Source: Pseudomonas vancouverensis (GTDB taxonomy: Bacteria > Pseudomonadota > Gammaproteobacteria > Pseudomonadales > Pseudomonadaceae). From it: a DNA stretch of 64,000 nt. The position numbers and the translations under genes were made by a program. Of the stretch, positions 55,110 to 64,000 are shown in pieces (positions within the stretch are counted from its first letter, which is position 1; each line of letters starts with the position of its first letter). The DNA lies in contig NZ_RRZK01000020.1 in NCBI RefSeq assembly GCF_004348895.1, positions 100,762 to 164,761 of the forward strand, in the 5' to 3' direction. The notes beneath the pieces were generated by a model. That model saw only the letters and a program-made list of their open reading frames with translations. It did no database searches and was not told the origin of the DNA.

Positions 55110-56231
55110 ATGTTCGAACTCGATCACGACCTGGCGCAGGATATCGTCGACCGGGCGATGGCCATTTTGCCCTACAACGTCAACGTCATGGACAACCAGG
55201 GCCTGATTCTCGGCAGCGGCGAGCCGGAGCGGGTCAACACCCGTCATGAAGGGGCGCAACTGGTGTTGGCCAACGGACGCGTGGTGGAGATCGATGCGCA
55301 GACGGCGATTCATCTCAAGGGTGTGCAACCGGGCATCAACCTGCCGTTGTTGCTCGACCAACGCCTGATTGGCGTATTGGGCATCACCGGCGAGCCTGAG
55401 CAATTGCGCACCTACGCGGAGCTTGTGCGCATGACCGCCGAGATGCTGGTGGGTCAACGCAACCAGCAGGCTGACCAGCAGTGGCGGCGTCAGCGATGCG
55501 ATGACCTGTTGGCCTTGTTGCTCAGTGAAGCGGGGGATTCGCCGCGCCTGATCGATGAAGCCCAGCAACTGGGGCTCAAGCCGCACATGACGCGGGTGCC
55601 CTATCTGTTTGAATTGGGCAGGGAGCACGGGCCGGGGCAGACGGTCGAAGCGCTCAGCGCCTGGCTGGCTTCGCGTTACCCGGACAGTTGGTGCGTGAGT
55701 TCGGCCAAGTCTTCGCTGCTTTGGTGCCGGCCTGCCGGGCAATCCGTTGAAAACGAGCGCTTGCTGGAAAAGCTCGACAGTGCGGGCTGGAACATCCTGC
55801 GCGTGGCCGTAGGCGGGCAGGCCGATGGCCTCGCCGGGCTGCGCCGTTGCTATCGGCGGGTGGCTGATTTGCTGGCCTATGGCCGTGATGTATTGCCATG
55901 CTCGCGATTGCTGACCCTGAACCGCTATCGTTTGCCGGTCATGCTCTGGCGCCACCGCAACGACGACGCCCTCGATGAATTGCTCAGTCCCTTGCGCAAA
56001 GTCATCGCCAAGGACAGCAACGGTCAGTTGCTGGCGACCCTGCGCAGTTGGTGCGAACACGACGGGCAGAGCCAGGCCTGTGCCGATGTCCTGGGCATTC
56101 ACCGCAACAGCCTGCGCTATCGCATGGAGCGCATTGCCGAACTCAGTGGAGTCGACCCGTTGCGGCTGGACGGCATGCTGGCGTTGTACCTCGGCGTGCA
56201 ACTGCTACCGCAAACCGATCCGGCGCCATGA
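55110..56231 (+). CDS. CdaR/sugar-diacid family transcriptional regulator
   Basis: A 373-residue regulator. The N-terminal sugar-diacid recognition domain (FELDHDLAQDIVDRAM, RHEGAQLVLANGRVVEIDAQ, VQPGINLPLLLDQRLIGVLGITG) is followed by a GGDEF-like linker and a C-terminal PucR-type HTH (DVLGIHRNSLRYRMERIAELSG). CdaR-type proteins activate genes for glucarate, galactarate and glycerate use. The ATG at 55110 follows AAGGAAATCGCCC. Co-located with glycerate kinase and an MFS importer. Confidence 0.88.
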   Translation: MFELDHDLAQDIVDRAMAILPYNVNVMDNQGLILGSGEPERVNTRHEGAQLVLANGRVVEIDAQTAIHLKGVQPGINLPLLLDQRLIGVLGITGEPEQLRTYAELVRMTAEMLVGQRNQQADQQWRRQRCDDLLALLLSEAGDSPRLIDEAQQLGLKPHMTRVPYLFELGREHGPGQTVEALSAWLASRYPDSWCVSSAKSSLLWCRPAGQSVENERLLEKLDSAGWNILRVAVGGQADGLAGLRRCYRRVADLLAYGRDVLPCSRLLTLNRYRLPVMLWRHRNDDALDELLSPLRKVIAKDSNGQLLATLRSWCEHDGQSQACADVLGIHRNSLRYRMERIAELSGVDPLRLDGMLALYLGVQLLPQTDPAP

Positions 56232-56362
56232 CACAGGTTTTGTGTGTCAGACGTCGAAATTTGTGGGAATGAACAATAATCGACAATGGCGCTTGTGCAG
56301 CGGACAGGCGTCATTGTGTTGGCCTGCTGGCAGCATGGGCGCATTGGAACTGGAGAATTCCC

Positions 56363-57505
56363 ATGAAAATCGTGATCGCCCCTGACTCGTTCAAAGACAG
56401 CCTCAGCGCCCAGGGCGTAGCCGATGCCATTGCCTCGGGTTGGGCGGATGTGTGGCCGGATGCGCAGTTGATCAAATGCCCGATGGCCGACGGCGGGGAA
56501 GGCACAGTGGAGTCGATTCTGGCCGCGTGCGAGGGCCAGTTGCGCCACACGCAAGTGCTCGGTCCGCTGGGGGCGACGGTCAACGCCGCCTGGGGCTGGT
56601 TGCCGCACAGTCACACCGCGATCATCGAAATGGCCGAGGCCAGCGGCTTGCAGTTGGTCCCGGTGGATCAGCGTGATGCCTGCATCAGCAGCACCTTCGG
56701 TACCGGTGAACTGATTCGCGCGGCACTCGATGCCGGGGCGCAACGGGTGATCCTGGCCATCGGCGGCAGTGCGACCAACGACGGCGGTGCAGGTGCCATG
56801 CAGGCCCTGGGCGTCAAGTTGTTCGATGCACAGGGTCAGCTCCTGTCCCCCGGCGGTCTAGCACTGGCGCAGTTGTTCCGCATCGATTTGAGCGAAATGG
56901 ATCCGCGCCTGGCCGAAGTACGTTTCGACATCGCCGCCGACGTCAACAATCCCTTGTGCGGCCCTCACGGTGCTTCGGCGATTTTCGGTCCGCAAAAAGG
57001 CGCGACGCCTGAGCAGGTGCAGTTGCTGGATCACGCTCTCGGCCACTTTGCCGATCACTGCGCCAAAGCCTTGAACAGGGATGTGCGCGACGAGCCGGGC
57101 AGTGGTGCGGCAGGCGGTCTGGGATTTGCCGCCAAGGCCTTTCTCGGTGCGCAGTTCAAGGCCGGTGTCGAAGTCGTTGCCGAGTTGGTAGGGCTGGCCG
57201 ATGCCGTGCAGAACGCCGATCTGGTGATCACCGGCGAAGGCCGTTTCGACGCACAAACCCTGCGCGGCAAAACGCCGTTCGGCGTGGCGCGGATTGCCAG
57301 CCAGAACGGTGTTCCGGTCATCGTCATTGCCGGCACTTTGGGTGAGGGTTATCAGGCGCTGTATGCACACGGTATCGACGCCGCGTTTGCCTTGACCAGC
57401 GGCCCCATGAGCCTGCAACAGGCTTGCGCCGAGGCACCGCGCTTGCTGAGTGAACGGGCCAGCGACATTGCCCGGGTCTGGCGGGTTGCCACGCGCCAAT
57501 TCTGA
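56363..57505 (+). CDS. garK: Glycerate kinase
   Basis: A 380-residue GckA/GlxK-type kinase that phosphorylates glycerate to 2-phosphoglycerate. IVIAPDSFKDSLSAQGVADAI, MADGGEGTVESI, IGGSATNDGGAGAMQALG and GEGRFDAQT are the family signatures. The ATG at 56363 follows TGGAGAATTCCC. It lies 131 bp after cdaR and likely depends on it. Class garK or glxK cannot be separated from sequence. Confidence 0.92.
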   Translation: MKIVIAPDSFKDSLSAQGVADAIASGWADVWPDAQLIKCPMADGGEGTVESILAACEGQLRHTQVLGPLGATVNAAWGWLPHSHTAIIEMAEASGLQLVPVDQRDACISSTFGTGELIRAALDAGAQRVILAIGGSATNDGGAGAMQALGVKLFDAQGQLLSPGGLALAQLFRIDLSEMDPRLAEVRFDIAADVNNPLCGPHGASAIFGPQKGATPEQVQLLDHALGHFADHCAKALNRDVRDEPGSGAAGGLGFAAKAFLGAQFKAGVEVVAELVGLADAVQNADLVITGEGRFDAQTLRGKTPFGVARIASQNGVPVIVIAGTLGEGYQALYAHGIDAAFALTSGPMSLQQACAEAPRLLSERASDIARVWRVATRQF

Positions 57506-57570
57506 AGACAGCTGCTCCCACCAAGGCTCAATTTTATTTTTCAATCCGCCTGCAACAATCCTCAAGCCCT

Positions 57571-57578
57571 GCCGATAC
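57571..57578 (+). promoter_or_regulatory. Possible FliA (sigma-28) -10 element of the chemoreceptor gene
   Basis: GCCGATAC at 57571-57578 differs at one base from the FliA -10 consensus GCCGATAA. The -35 (GCAA 15 bp upstream) is weak. The chemoreceptor starts 118 bp downstream, as sigma-28-dependent receptor genes often do. An imperfect hairpin CAGGCGC...GCGCCTG (57585-57620) lies between. Confidence 0.4.
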
Positions 57579-57695
57579 AGAGATCAGGCGCACACTCCCG
57601 GAGAAAGAGTGGCGCCTGACTGACTGGCGTGCCTTTTCACTCGCCAGTCAACATGGCAAGGACGCTCGAAGCCTCAATCATCCGAGTAACGTCCT

Positions 57696-59321
57696 ATGTC
57701 CTTGCGCAACCTGAACATCGCACCTCGAGCTTTCCTCGGTTTTGCCTTCATTGCCCTGCTGGTCATCGTGCTGGGCGTGTTTGCCGTCAACCGCATGGCG
57801 ATCATTCGCCAGGCGTCCGTGGACATGGAAAGCAACCAACTGCCGAGCGTGACCCAACTGGCAGTCATCACCGAAAACGTCCTGCGCTTGCGCATCCTGT
57901 CGTTTCGGGTATTGATCAACCGTGAGCCGGCCAGTTTGCAGGAGGCAGACAGCCGCATTGCCGTATTGGTGGACAAGGTCAAACAGGCACAGTCCGCCTA
58001 CGCCGTATTGCCGGCCGGTGCTGAAGAAGCCGCGCTGTTCAAGACCTTCAACGTCACTCTGGAAAACTACCTGCAAGCCCAGCGGCAGATGATGGAGTTG
58101 TCGCGGCAAAACAAAGTCGATGAAATGCGCGAGTTGATCAACGGCAAGATCAAGGACGGCACCGACCAGATGGGTGAGCAATTGAACAAACTGATCGCCA
58201 TCAACAAGGCTGGCGCTACCGAGGCTGATGCCGAGGCCCGCAATCAGTATGACTTCGCCACCAACGGCATCATCGTCGTGTCGGTACTGGCCGCGCTGAT
58301 GACCGTGGTGCTCGCCTGGTTGCTGACCCGCAGCATCGTCACCCCCCTCAATCGAGCAGTGCAGGCCGCGCAAACCATCGCCGGTGGCAACCTGAGCAAA
58401 GCCATCGAGATCGACGGCAAGGATGAGCCGGCGCGCTTGCTTGAGGCCTTGTCGGCCATGCAAGCCAATCTGCGCAAAACCATCGAGCAGATCGCCGGTT
58501 CCGCCACGCAACTGGGGGCCGCCGCCGAAGAACTCAGCGCAGTCACCGAAGAGGCGTCCCGTGGCTTGCAGCAGCAGAACAATGAAATCGAACAGGCTGC
58601 CACGGCGGTCAATGAGATGACCGCCGCAGTGGAAGAAGTGGCGCGCAACGCCGTGTCGACCTCCGAAGCCTCGAACCAGTCGACCCAGGCGGCTCGTGAA
58701 GGTCGCGACCGTGTGGTGGAAACCGTCGATGCGATCCAGACCATGACCCACGATGTGCAAAATACCGCGCTGATGATCGAAGGCTTGGCCACTCAGGGCC
58801 GTGACATTGGCAAGGTGCTGGACGTGATTCGTGCCATCGCCGAGCAGACCAATCTGCTGGCCCTCAACGCGGCTATTGAAGCTGCGCGCGCCGGTGAAGC
58901 CGGGCGTGGTTTTGCTGTGGTGGCCGATGAAGTGCGGGCGTTGGCCCATCGCACCGCGCAGTCGACCCAGGAAATCGAGAAGATGGTTGCCGGCATCCAG
59001 AACGGCACTGGCGAGGCGGTATCGTCGATGCAGCAAAGCAACCAGCGCACCCAGACCACGCTGGAAATGGCTCGCGCCGCCGGCATTGCGCTGGAGCAGA
59101 TCACCCAGTCGATCCACCTGATCAACGAACGCAACCTGGTGATCGCCAGCGCCTCGGAAGAACAGGCACAGGTCTCGCGGGAAGTGGATCGCAACCTGGT
59201 CAACATCCGCGACCTGGCTACCCAGTCCGCGGCGGGTGCCAACCAGACCAGTGCGGCCACCCATGAGCTATCGCGGCTGGCGGTGGACCTGAATGCGATG
59301 GTGGCGCGGTTCGTGATCTGA
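57696..59321 (+). CDS. Methyl-accepting chemotaxis protein
   Basis: A 541-residue inner membrane chemoreceptor. Two transmembrane helices (~12-32, ~190-210) flank a four-helix-bundle ligand domain (4HB_MCP). After a HAMP ([22 protein letters not shown]) comes the signalling domain with the hairpin tip [37 protein letters not shown]. Methylation-site Gln/Glu pairs are seen around the coiled coil. The ATG at 57696 has TCCTATG context with no strong ribosome-binding site. Ligand unknown. Confidence 0.92.
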   Translation: MSLRNLNIAPRAFLGFAFIALLVIVLGVFAVNRMAIIRQASVDMESNQLPSVTQLAVITENVLRLRILSFRVLINREPASLQEADSRIAVLVDKVKQAQSAYAVLPAGAEEAALFKTFNVTLENYLQAQRQMMELSRQNKVDEMRELINGKIKDGTDQMGEQLNKLIAINKAGATEADAEARNQYDFATNGIIVVSVLAALMTVVLAWLLTRSIVTPLNRAVQAAQTIAGGNLSKAIEIDGKDEPARLLEALSAMQANLRKTIEQIAGSATQLGAAAEELSAVTEEASRGLQQQNNEIEQAATAVNEMTAAVEEVARNAVSTSEASNQSTQAAREGRDRVVETVDAIQTMTHDVQNTALMIEGLATQGRDIGKVLDVIRAIAEQTNLLALNAAIEAARAGEAGRGFAVVADEVRALAHRTAQSTQEIEKMVAGIQNGTGEAVSSMQQSNQRTQTTLEMARAAGIALEQITQSIHLINERNLVIASASEEQAQVSREVDRNLVNIRDLATQSAAGANQTSAATHELSRLAVDLNAMVARFVI

Positions 59322-59405
59322 TCCGCACAGGAAGGCTGTTACTGGCGGCTTTGCAGATTTCAGATAGGGTTGAGGCAAGGACTTCGCGCGAAACAAGGAG
59401 ACGCC

Positions 59406-60593
59406 ATGCGCTACTCAACCCTGACCCAACGCATTGCCGGTGAAGGTGCGGCGGCCTGGCAAATCCACGACCGGGCGCTGGCCATGCGCGAGCAGGGCGC
59501 CGATGTCTTGTTGCTGTCGATCGGCGACCCGGATTTCGACACCCCGCTGCCCATCGTCCACGCCGCCATCGACAGTTTGCTCGCCGGCCACACCCATTAC
59601 CCGGCGGTGCGTGGCAGCCAGGGATTGCGCGACAGCATCGCCAGGCACCATCACCGCCGCAGTGGCCAGGCGGTCGATGGCGAGCAAGTGATCGTGTTCC
59701 CAGGCGCACAATGTGCGGTGTATTCAGTCGTTCAATGCCTGCTTGACCCCGGTGATGAGGTGTTGGTGGCCGAACCCATGTACGTCACCTACGAAGGCGT
59801 GTTCGGTGCCTGCGGGGCCAAGGTCATTCCGGTGCCGGTGCGTTCGCAGAACGGCTTTCGTGTCGACCCGGCGGACGTCGCCGCACGCATCACGGCCAAC
59901 ACCCGCGCCTTGTTGCTCAACAGCCCGAACAACCCGTCCGGCGCCAGCCTGCCGTTGGCAATCTGGCGAGAGCTTGCGAGCCTGTGCATCCAACATGACC
60001 TGTGGTTGATCAGTGACGAGGTCTACAGCGAACTGCTATTTGAGGGCGAACACGTCAGCCCCGCGAGCTTGCCCGGCATGGCCGAACGCACCGCCACCAT
60101 CAACAGCCTGTCCAAGTCCCACGCCATGAGCGGCTGGCGGGTAGGGTGGGTGATCGGGCCTGTGGCACTGTGTGAACACTTGGTGAATTTGTCGTTGTGC
60201 ATGTTGTTCGGCATTCCGGATTTCATCCAGGACGCGGCGCAATTGGCCCTGGATCGAAACCTCCCGGAAGTGACGCTGATGCGCGAAGAATATCGCCGAC
60301 GCCGCGACCTGGTGTGCACGAGCCTGGCGCATTGCCCCGGCCTGCATGTGGTGCGCCCTGACGGCGGCATGTTCGTGATGGTTGATGTTCGTGCCACGGG
60401 GTTGTCGGCCCAGCAGTTTGCCGAACGCCTGTTGGACCACCACGGTGTGTCGGTGCTCGCCGGTGAAGCCTTCGGGCCCAGTGTGGCGGGGCATATTCGC
60501 ATCGGGTTGGTGGTGGACAGATCGCAACTGGCTGATGCCTGCCGACGAATTGCACAATGTGCAACTGAACTGCTGAAGGCCAAAAGTGCCTGA
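59406..60593 (+). CDS. aruH: Arginine:pyruvate transaminase (AruH-like)
   Basis: A 395-residue class I PLP aminotransferase. Landmarks are SIGDPDFDTPLPIVHAAIDSL, NSPNNPSGASLP, ISDEVYSELLFEG and the PLP-lysine in INSLSKSHAMSGWRVGWV. It agrees with P. aeruginosa AruH across its length, which transfers the amino group of arginine to pyruvate in the arginine transaminase pathway. The ATG at 59406 follows CAAGGAGACGCC. The usual partner aruI is not adjacent, so arginine use here may differ. Confidence 0.85.
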   Translation: MRYSTLTQRIAGEGAAAWQIHDRALAMREQGADVLLLSIGDPDFDTPLPIVHAAIDSLLAGHTHYPAVRGSQGLRDSIARHHHRRSGQAVDGEQVIVFPGAQCAVYSVVQCLLDPGDEVLVAEPMYVTYEGVFGACGAKVIPVPVRSQNGFRVDPADVAARITANTRALLLNSPNNPSGASLPLAIWRELASLCIQHDLWLISDEVYSELLFEGEHVSPASLPGMAERTATINSLSKSHAMSGWRVGWVIGPVALCEHLVNLSLCMLFGIPDFIQDAAQLALDRNLPEVTLMREEYRRRRDLVCTSLAHCPGLHVVRPDGGMFVMVDVRATGLSAQQFAERLLDHHGVSVLAGEAFGPSVAGHIRIGLVVDRSQLADACRRIAQCATELLKAKSA

Positions 60594-60676
60594 CACGCCT
60601 GGCTGCACTTGAAGGCTGTTGAATGTCGAATTCGACCCCGTCTCATCTCGCCTCCACGCGAAGCAAAACCAGCCCC

Positions 60677-60694
60677 AACTGTCAACTTTGACAG
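60677..60694. promoter_or_regulatory. Near-perfect palindrome upstream of the Ig-like gene
   Basis: ACTGTCAA-ct-TTGACAGT (60677-60694) is an 18-bp palindrome, 160 bp before the Ig-like gene and 84 bp after aruH. It contains a TTGACA that might serve as a -35 but no fitting -10. Candidate operator. Confidence 0.4.
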
Positions 60695-60853
60695 TATCGC
60701 TTTTTTGGGGGCGAGCGTTTAATCCCTCCAAGGTCTGTTCGGCCTGCGACGCAAGTCAATTAATTCAGCTTGCCCGCAGCGCTCACGTTGTTGACCGTCG
60801 GGAGAGTCATAGCGCCGCCTATGGCTCGGATGGCTTTGTTGGAGACTCAGTAC

Positions 60854-62131
60854 ATGTCTATCAAACAGAACATAGAACAGCAGCAAGAGGCGAACAGTGC
60901 CTATCTGAAAATGCGCTCCGAATATCGTGCAAAGCTTGCCGACATGGAGTTGGAAATTAAAGACGAAGACTTTGCCGATATACCCAGCAAGCTGCTCCAC
61001 GGGCCCAGGCTCGCGGCCAATGGAGGGCTGACGGTATATATCCCTCTATGGGATAACCTGCCACCGCCTACCGCCAAGGAGTCCATTAAGCTCGAGATCG
61101 ACCCAGGCAGCGGTGATTTTCAAACGGTGGCTGTGAGAGAGTTCGTGATGCCGCCTGGTGGGTCAACTTTCCCGGAAACCTTCCCCTTTCCGATGTTGAT
61201 CACGAACAACCTTCTTCCTGATGACGCGACGTGCCGATTACGTTACACGCACCGCACTTACCAGGGTGATGAGGACCTTTCGCAGGTCACCACGGTCATC
61301 TGTGACCGGCTCCCTCCTTACAAGCATGACCCACCCAAGGCACCGGTATTCACCGGTGATTTCCTTGATGATACGACGCTGCCGGCCGGTGGCAGCCTCA
61401 AAGTGACCATCCCCGGTTACCCGGACTGGCAAGCCACCGATCAAATCGCCCTGTACCTGGTGGATGAAGACAACATTCCGGATGACCCGACCGCTACCCC
61501 ACCCATTTACACCGGACTCGCACCGGCACCGGGTATCACCGACAGCACTCTCGACATCGATGCCGACGCCATTCGCGCCCTTGGTGATACCAAGGCGCTT
61601 TTGACCTATGCGTTGCGCGATAGAGCGTTAAACCCCAGTCCACCGGCACTCTACAAAAAAGTGAGTCTGACGTTTGGACCGTTACCTGCCAATTTTATCA
61701 AGCCACGTGTACCGCAAGCCGTCCCGGGGCCGTTGAGGATGGCCCACGTTCGCGATGGCGTCAGTGTCTGGATCGACAAGTATGACAATTTCAAATTCAG
61801 GGACGAACTTCGATTGGAGTGGGGTGGACAAACCCTGGAAGACTTTCCCATTCCCAGCAACAACTTGCCAAATATCGAAGTGCCAGTGTTGCCTGCGCAA
61901 TTGATGCTCGCCGACTATGGACGTACGACCACGGGGGATAAAGATACCCTTGTCCGCTATCACGTGATTCGCAAGGGGCGGGTGTCTGTCCTCCTGGAGC
62001 AACGTCATGCCTGTCCGCCATTCCTTTCGCGTTACACCCCTTGCCCGCGTGCTCAAACTTGCCACGCTTGGGCCGCTGCTGTTGATCAGTCCTGTGGGGG
62101 TCGCACAGATCGTGATCGAGAATGGCGGTAA
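60854..62131 (+). CDS. Ig-like repeat hypothetical protein, 3' end lost
   Basis: The ATG at 60854 follows GGAGACTCAGTAC. The first ~375 residues look like two or more Ig-like or beta-sandwich modules with repeated LTVYIPLWDN, LKVTIPGYPDW and VSVWIDKYDNF segments and conserved D/G turns. After RKGRVSV (near 61990) the frame continues with Cys/Pro/Arg-rich, unlikely sequence and overlaps the next ORF by 125 bp. I therefore think its native 3' end has been cut off at a junction near 61990. Large Pseudomonas surface or secreted proteins share this first part. Function unknown. Confidence 0.6.
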   Translation: MSIKQNIEQQQEANSAYLKMRSEYRAKLADMELEIKDEDFADIPSKLLHGPRLAANGGLTVYIPLWDNLPPPTAKESIKLEIDPGSGDFQTVAVREFVMPPGGSTFPETFPFPMLITNNLLPDDATCRLRYTHRTYQGDEDLSQVTTVICDRLPPYKHDPPKAPVFTGDFLDDTTLPAGGSLKVTIPGYPDWQATDQIALYLVDEDNIPDDPTATPPIYTGLAPAPGITDSTLDIDADAIRALGDTKALLTYALRDRALNPSPPALYKKVSLTFGPLPANFIKPRVPQAVPGPLRMAHVRDGVSVWIDKYDNFKFRDELRLEWGGQTLEDFPIPSNNLPNIEVPVLPAQLMLADYGRTTTGDKDTLVRYHVIRKGRVSVLLEQRHACPPFLSRYTPCPRAQTCHAWAAAVDQSCGGRTDRDREWR

Positions 62132-62789
62132 CCGAACTATCGATGCCTCAACGGCTGTCGACAGTTATGTGTTGCGTACGGGAGGCAACCTGACAGCCAA
62201 CGGTGCCGTTACCCAGCAGATTACAGCGACCACCGGTTCGAAGGTGACGCTCAATGGCACCACGACGACAGCCGTGGGTATCAGCAATGGGGTCGACCTG
62301 TCGGCCAGTCAGGCGACGATTGCCAACGGTAGCAAAGTCTTCAGCGCACGCATCGGGGTGGCTCTGGTGCAATCGGCGGCTGGCGCCTCCACTGCAGTGA
62401 TCAGTGCCAGCGAAGTCAATGGCGGTGAATTTGGCGCCTTCGTCAGCACGAATAGCCAGCTGACACTGCAATCAAAAGCCAGCGTCACAGGTAGCAATCC
62501 TGATGGCATTGGTATTCGCACCTTTGGTGGTCAAGTCACTGCCACCGATAGCAGCATCACCGGCGGACTCAACGGCATCAGTTTTTTTGCCGACCGTAAT
62601 CTGTCTGCCAATAACCGGCTGATTCTCGATGGCAGCCGAGTTGAAGGGCTGAGCGGATCAGCGATCATAGTCGACGGCCAGACCCAGACGAACAACCAAC
62701 AGGTGAATATTCAAGTCAACAATGGCTCCACGCTCAAGGGCGGTAACCCGCCAACGCCGTCAGCAGATTGTCCACTGTACTTAGCATAA
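62007..62789 (+). CDS. Truncated autotransporter passenger (N-terminal part)
   Basis: The ATG at 62007 follows GGAGCAACGTC. A signal peptide (VLKLATLGPLLLISPVGVAQ) is followed by ~220 residues of regular beta-helix (IVIENGGNRTIDAST, GSKVTLNGTTTTAVGISNG, ITGGLNGISFFADRN), as in pertactin-like passengers. The passenger is cut at about 62750, after GSTLKGG, and ends out of frame in PPTPSADCPLYLA. No beta-barrel translocator is present, so it cannot reach the surface on its own. A terminator follows at 62800. Confidence 0.65.
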   Translation: MPVRHSFRVTPLARVLKLATLGPLLLISPVGVAQIVIENGGNRTIDASTAVDSYVLRTGGNLTANGAVTQQITATTGSKVTLNGTTTTAVGISNGVDLSASQATIANGSKVFSARIGVALVQSAAGASTAVISASEVNGGEFGAFVSTNSQLTLQSKASVTGSNPDGIGIRTFGGQVTATDSSITGGLNGISFFADRNLSANNRLILDGSRVEGLSGSAIIVDGQTQTNNQQVNIQVNNGSTLKGGNPPTPSADCPLYLA

Positions 62790-62799
62790 ATCTTCACTT

Positions 62800-62832
62800 G
62801 CGCCACTGACAGTTCTGTTAGTGGTGCTTTTA
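62800..62832 (+). terminator. Terminator after the truncated passenger
   Basis: GCGCCACTGACAG pairs with CTGTTAGTGGTGC over 13 positions (three G-T), with TT as the loop, followed by TTTTAC. Confidence 0.75.
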
Positions 62833-62892
62833 CGCCGGTTCGTCTCAAATCGAAGTATTCAAATGCACATCGAAAAGGTGAGGAGCCAGGAC

Positions 62893-64000
62893 ATGGATCA
62901 GCACAACATCTTTCAGACGGACTCTCAGACCAGGGGCACGCCACCGGGACGCCCCGGGCCTGTGGTCGTCAACGTCAGTTTCGATACGGTTCGTCTTACC
63001 TGGGCGGGCTCTTCCGCGCCCTTCGAGATCCGCTATGGCCTGCAGGCCAATTACCCTGATGTCATCGGCAGCCAGACGACTCATCACTTAAATGACACCG
63101 TGAGATATCTAAGTCCCGATACTGAATACTTCTTCGAGATCCGCGGCTTCAACGAATATGGGTATTCGGAGCCGGCATTGAAAAACGCCACTATCGGCCC
63201 TGACCGTACACAACCACGCAACTTGAAAAATCCAGGTAGAACCTTTTGCGAGGCGTGGCTGAAATGGGAGAGACCGGAAGATAACGCCTATTTGATTGAT
63301 TACGAAATAACCTGCCCGGGACGGGAGACGGTGTACACCTCTGCGCTTGAATACATTGCCAGCGGGCTGATACCGGACAAGGAGTACCTGTTCAGAATCC
63401 AGCCGCGCAGACCTGAGGGGGCCGCACCCGGCATTGCCCGCCCTGATCGCTGTCATGACCCGGGATCATGTGCCTCCGACTCGTCCAGCCGGGCTTGGAG
63501 TGACGCCCGTGGCGCAGGGTCGATCAACACTCAGTTGGCACGCATCCGAAGACAATGTGGGAGTGTCGGGTTATGAAGTCCGACACAATGACCGTGCCTG
63601 GGTGGCGGCGAGCGGTCTAAGTCACGTCTTCACAGGGTTGACGGAGGGTATCGTCAATAAATTTCAGGTTCGGGCCAGAGACCATGCCGGAAACACGTCA
63701 ATCCCGGCCTCGCTGACGGTGTCCCTTGAGGATGTCACGCCCCCCGGAAAACCGGGTACCCCGGTGGTCAATAACCTGACCGGCACAAGCGTTACGCTGA
63801 GCTGGGCCGCCGCCACAGACAACGTTGCGGTGACGGGGTATCTCGTTTCTCTCGATCAGTCCTCGCCTGTTGCTGTCAGCGGCACCAGCCATGCATTCAG
63901 TAACTTGAAGGAGGCCACGACCTATCATGTAGAAGTGAAGGCCCGGGATGCCGCAGGCAATCTGTCCGACGGAGCAGCTGTTACTTTCAGCACCAAGGAT
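62893..64000 (+). pseudogene. Fibronectin type III repeat protein, frameshifted and partial (runs past the window end)
   Basis: The ATG at 62893 follows GAGGAGCCAGGAC. Frame 1 encodes two FN3-like modules (VSFDTVRLTWAGS...EYFFEIRGFNEYGYSEP and a second). After the G5 run at about 63416-63421 the frame loses sense, while frame 2 continues with clear FN3 modules (TLSWHASEDNVGVSGYEVR, FQVRARDHAGNTS, VTLSWAAATDNVAVTGYLV, HVEVKARDAAGNLSDG). A one-base insertion fits; a sequencing error or a true frameshift are both possible. The gene is open at the window end. No signal peptide is seen at the N-terminus. Confidence 0.65.

Noticed and set aside
57678..59264. 528-residue minus-strand ORF
   Set aside because: Antisense shadow of the chemoreceptor; composition is Gly/His-rich and unlike a folded protein.
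62711..62944. Minus-strand ORF with a transposase-like flavour (LTELSVAQVKIYAKYSGQ)
   Set aside because: It is short and reads through the terminator; I could not match it to a transposase family, so no IS remnant is claimed.

Overview
This 64-kb window is chromosomal DNA from a fluorescent Pseudomonas, most likely the P. fluorescens group. The evidence is high GC with sparse AT-rich promoters, paired REP elements of the 'GTGGGAGCGAGCTTGCTCGCGAT' type between genes, and a typical Pseudomonas gene set (malate:quinone oxidoreductase, MvaT-type H-NS analogue, 358-residue HPPD, AruH, OprD porin). No rRNA, CRISPR array, intact insertion sequence or prophage is visible. About 64 protein genes and two tRNAs can be supported. 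Species cannot be fixed from sequence alone.

Left part (1-17.4 kb): an AraC regulator, ilvD, mqo, a Tat-exported sulfite dehydrogenase with its cytochrome (sorAB), a family 2 glycosyltransferase, a LysR regulator divergent from a zinc-less MDR oxidoreductase and an MFS exporter, then a second LysR divergent from a probable catabolic run (amidohydrolase, YdcZ-type transporter, OprD porin, EamA transporter, RidA). A tRNA-Cys/tRNA-Leu pair follows (17.6-17.9 kb).

Centre (18-35.8 kb): an ankyrin-repeat export protein translationally coupled to a nucleoside deaminase, a DUF3016 protein, a lipoprotein protease, an NmrA-like reductase divergent from its probable TetR repressor, three small minus-strand genes behind a type IB topoisomerase, the modABC molybdate transporter with a ModE-like operator, nitronate monooxygenase, an 816-residue Gly/Trp-rich export protein, an acrylyl-CoA reductase-like enzyme, and a DNA-alkylation repair run (2OG oxygenase of DUF2086 type, AlkB, Ada). 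Ada has lost three of its four zinc cysteines. Several small genes (DUF1883, lipoproteins, a 57-residue ORF) follow.

Right part (37-60.6 kb): galU, gor, a KfrA-like coiled-coil protein divergent from an orphan tyrosine recombinase, ahpC-ahpF, gloA, an MvaT/MvaV-type xenogeneic silencer starting at TTG, a CSS-EAL phosphodiesterase, LysR/EamA pair, hppD, RarD, an aldo/keto reductase, a glycerate module (MFS, CdaR, glycerate kinase), a chemoreceptor and aruH.

Right edge (60.7-64 kb): a decayed or recombining surface-protein locus. An Ig-like protein runs out of frame into the start of a truncated autotransporter passenger, followed by a fibronectin-III repeat gene that carries a frameshift near a G5 run and leaves the window. 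This edge, the KfrA/recombinase pair, the degenerate Ada and several operator-like repeats are the most unusual content. I found no clearly new multi-gene defence or mobile system.
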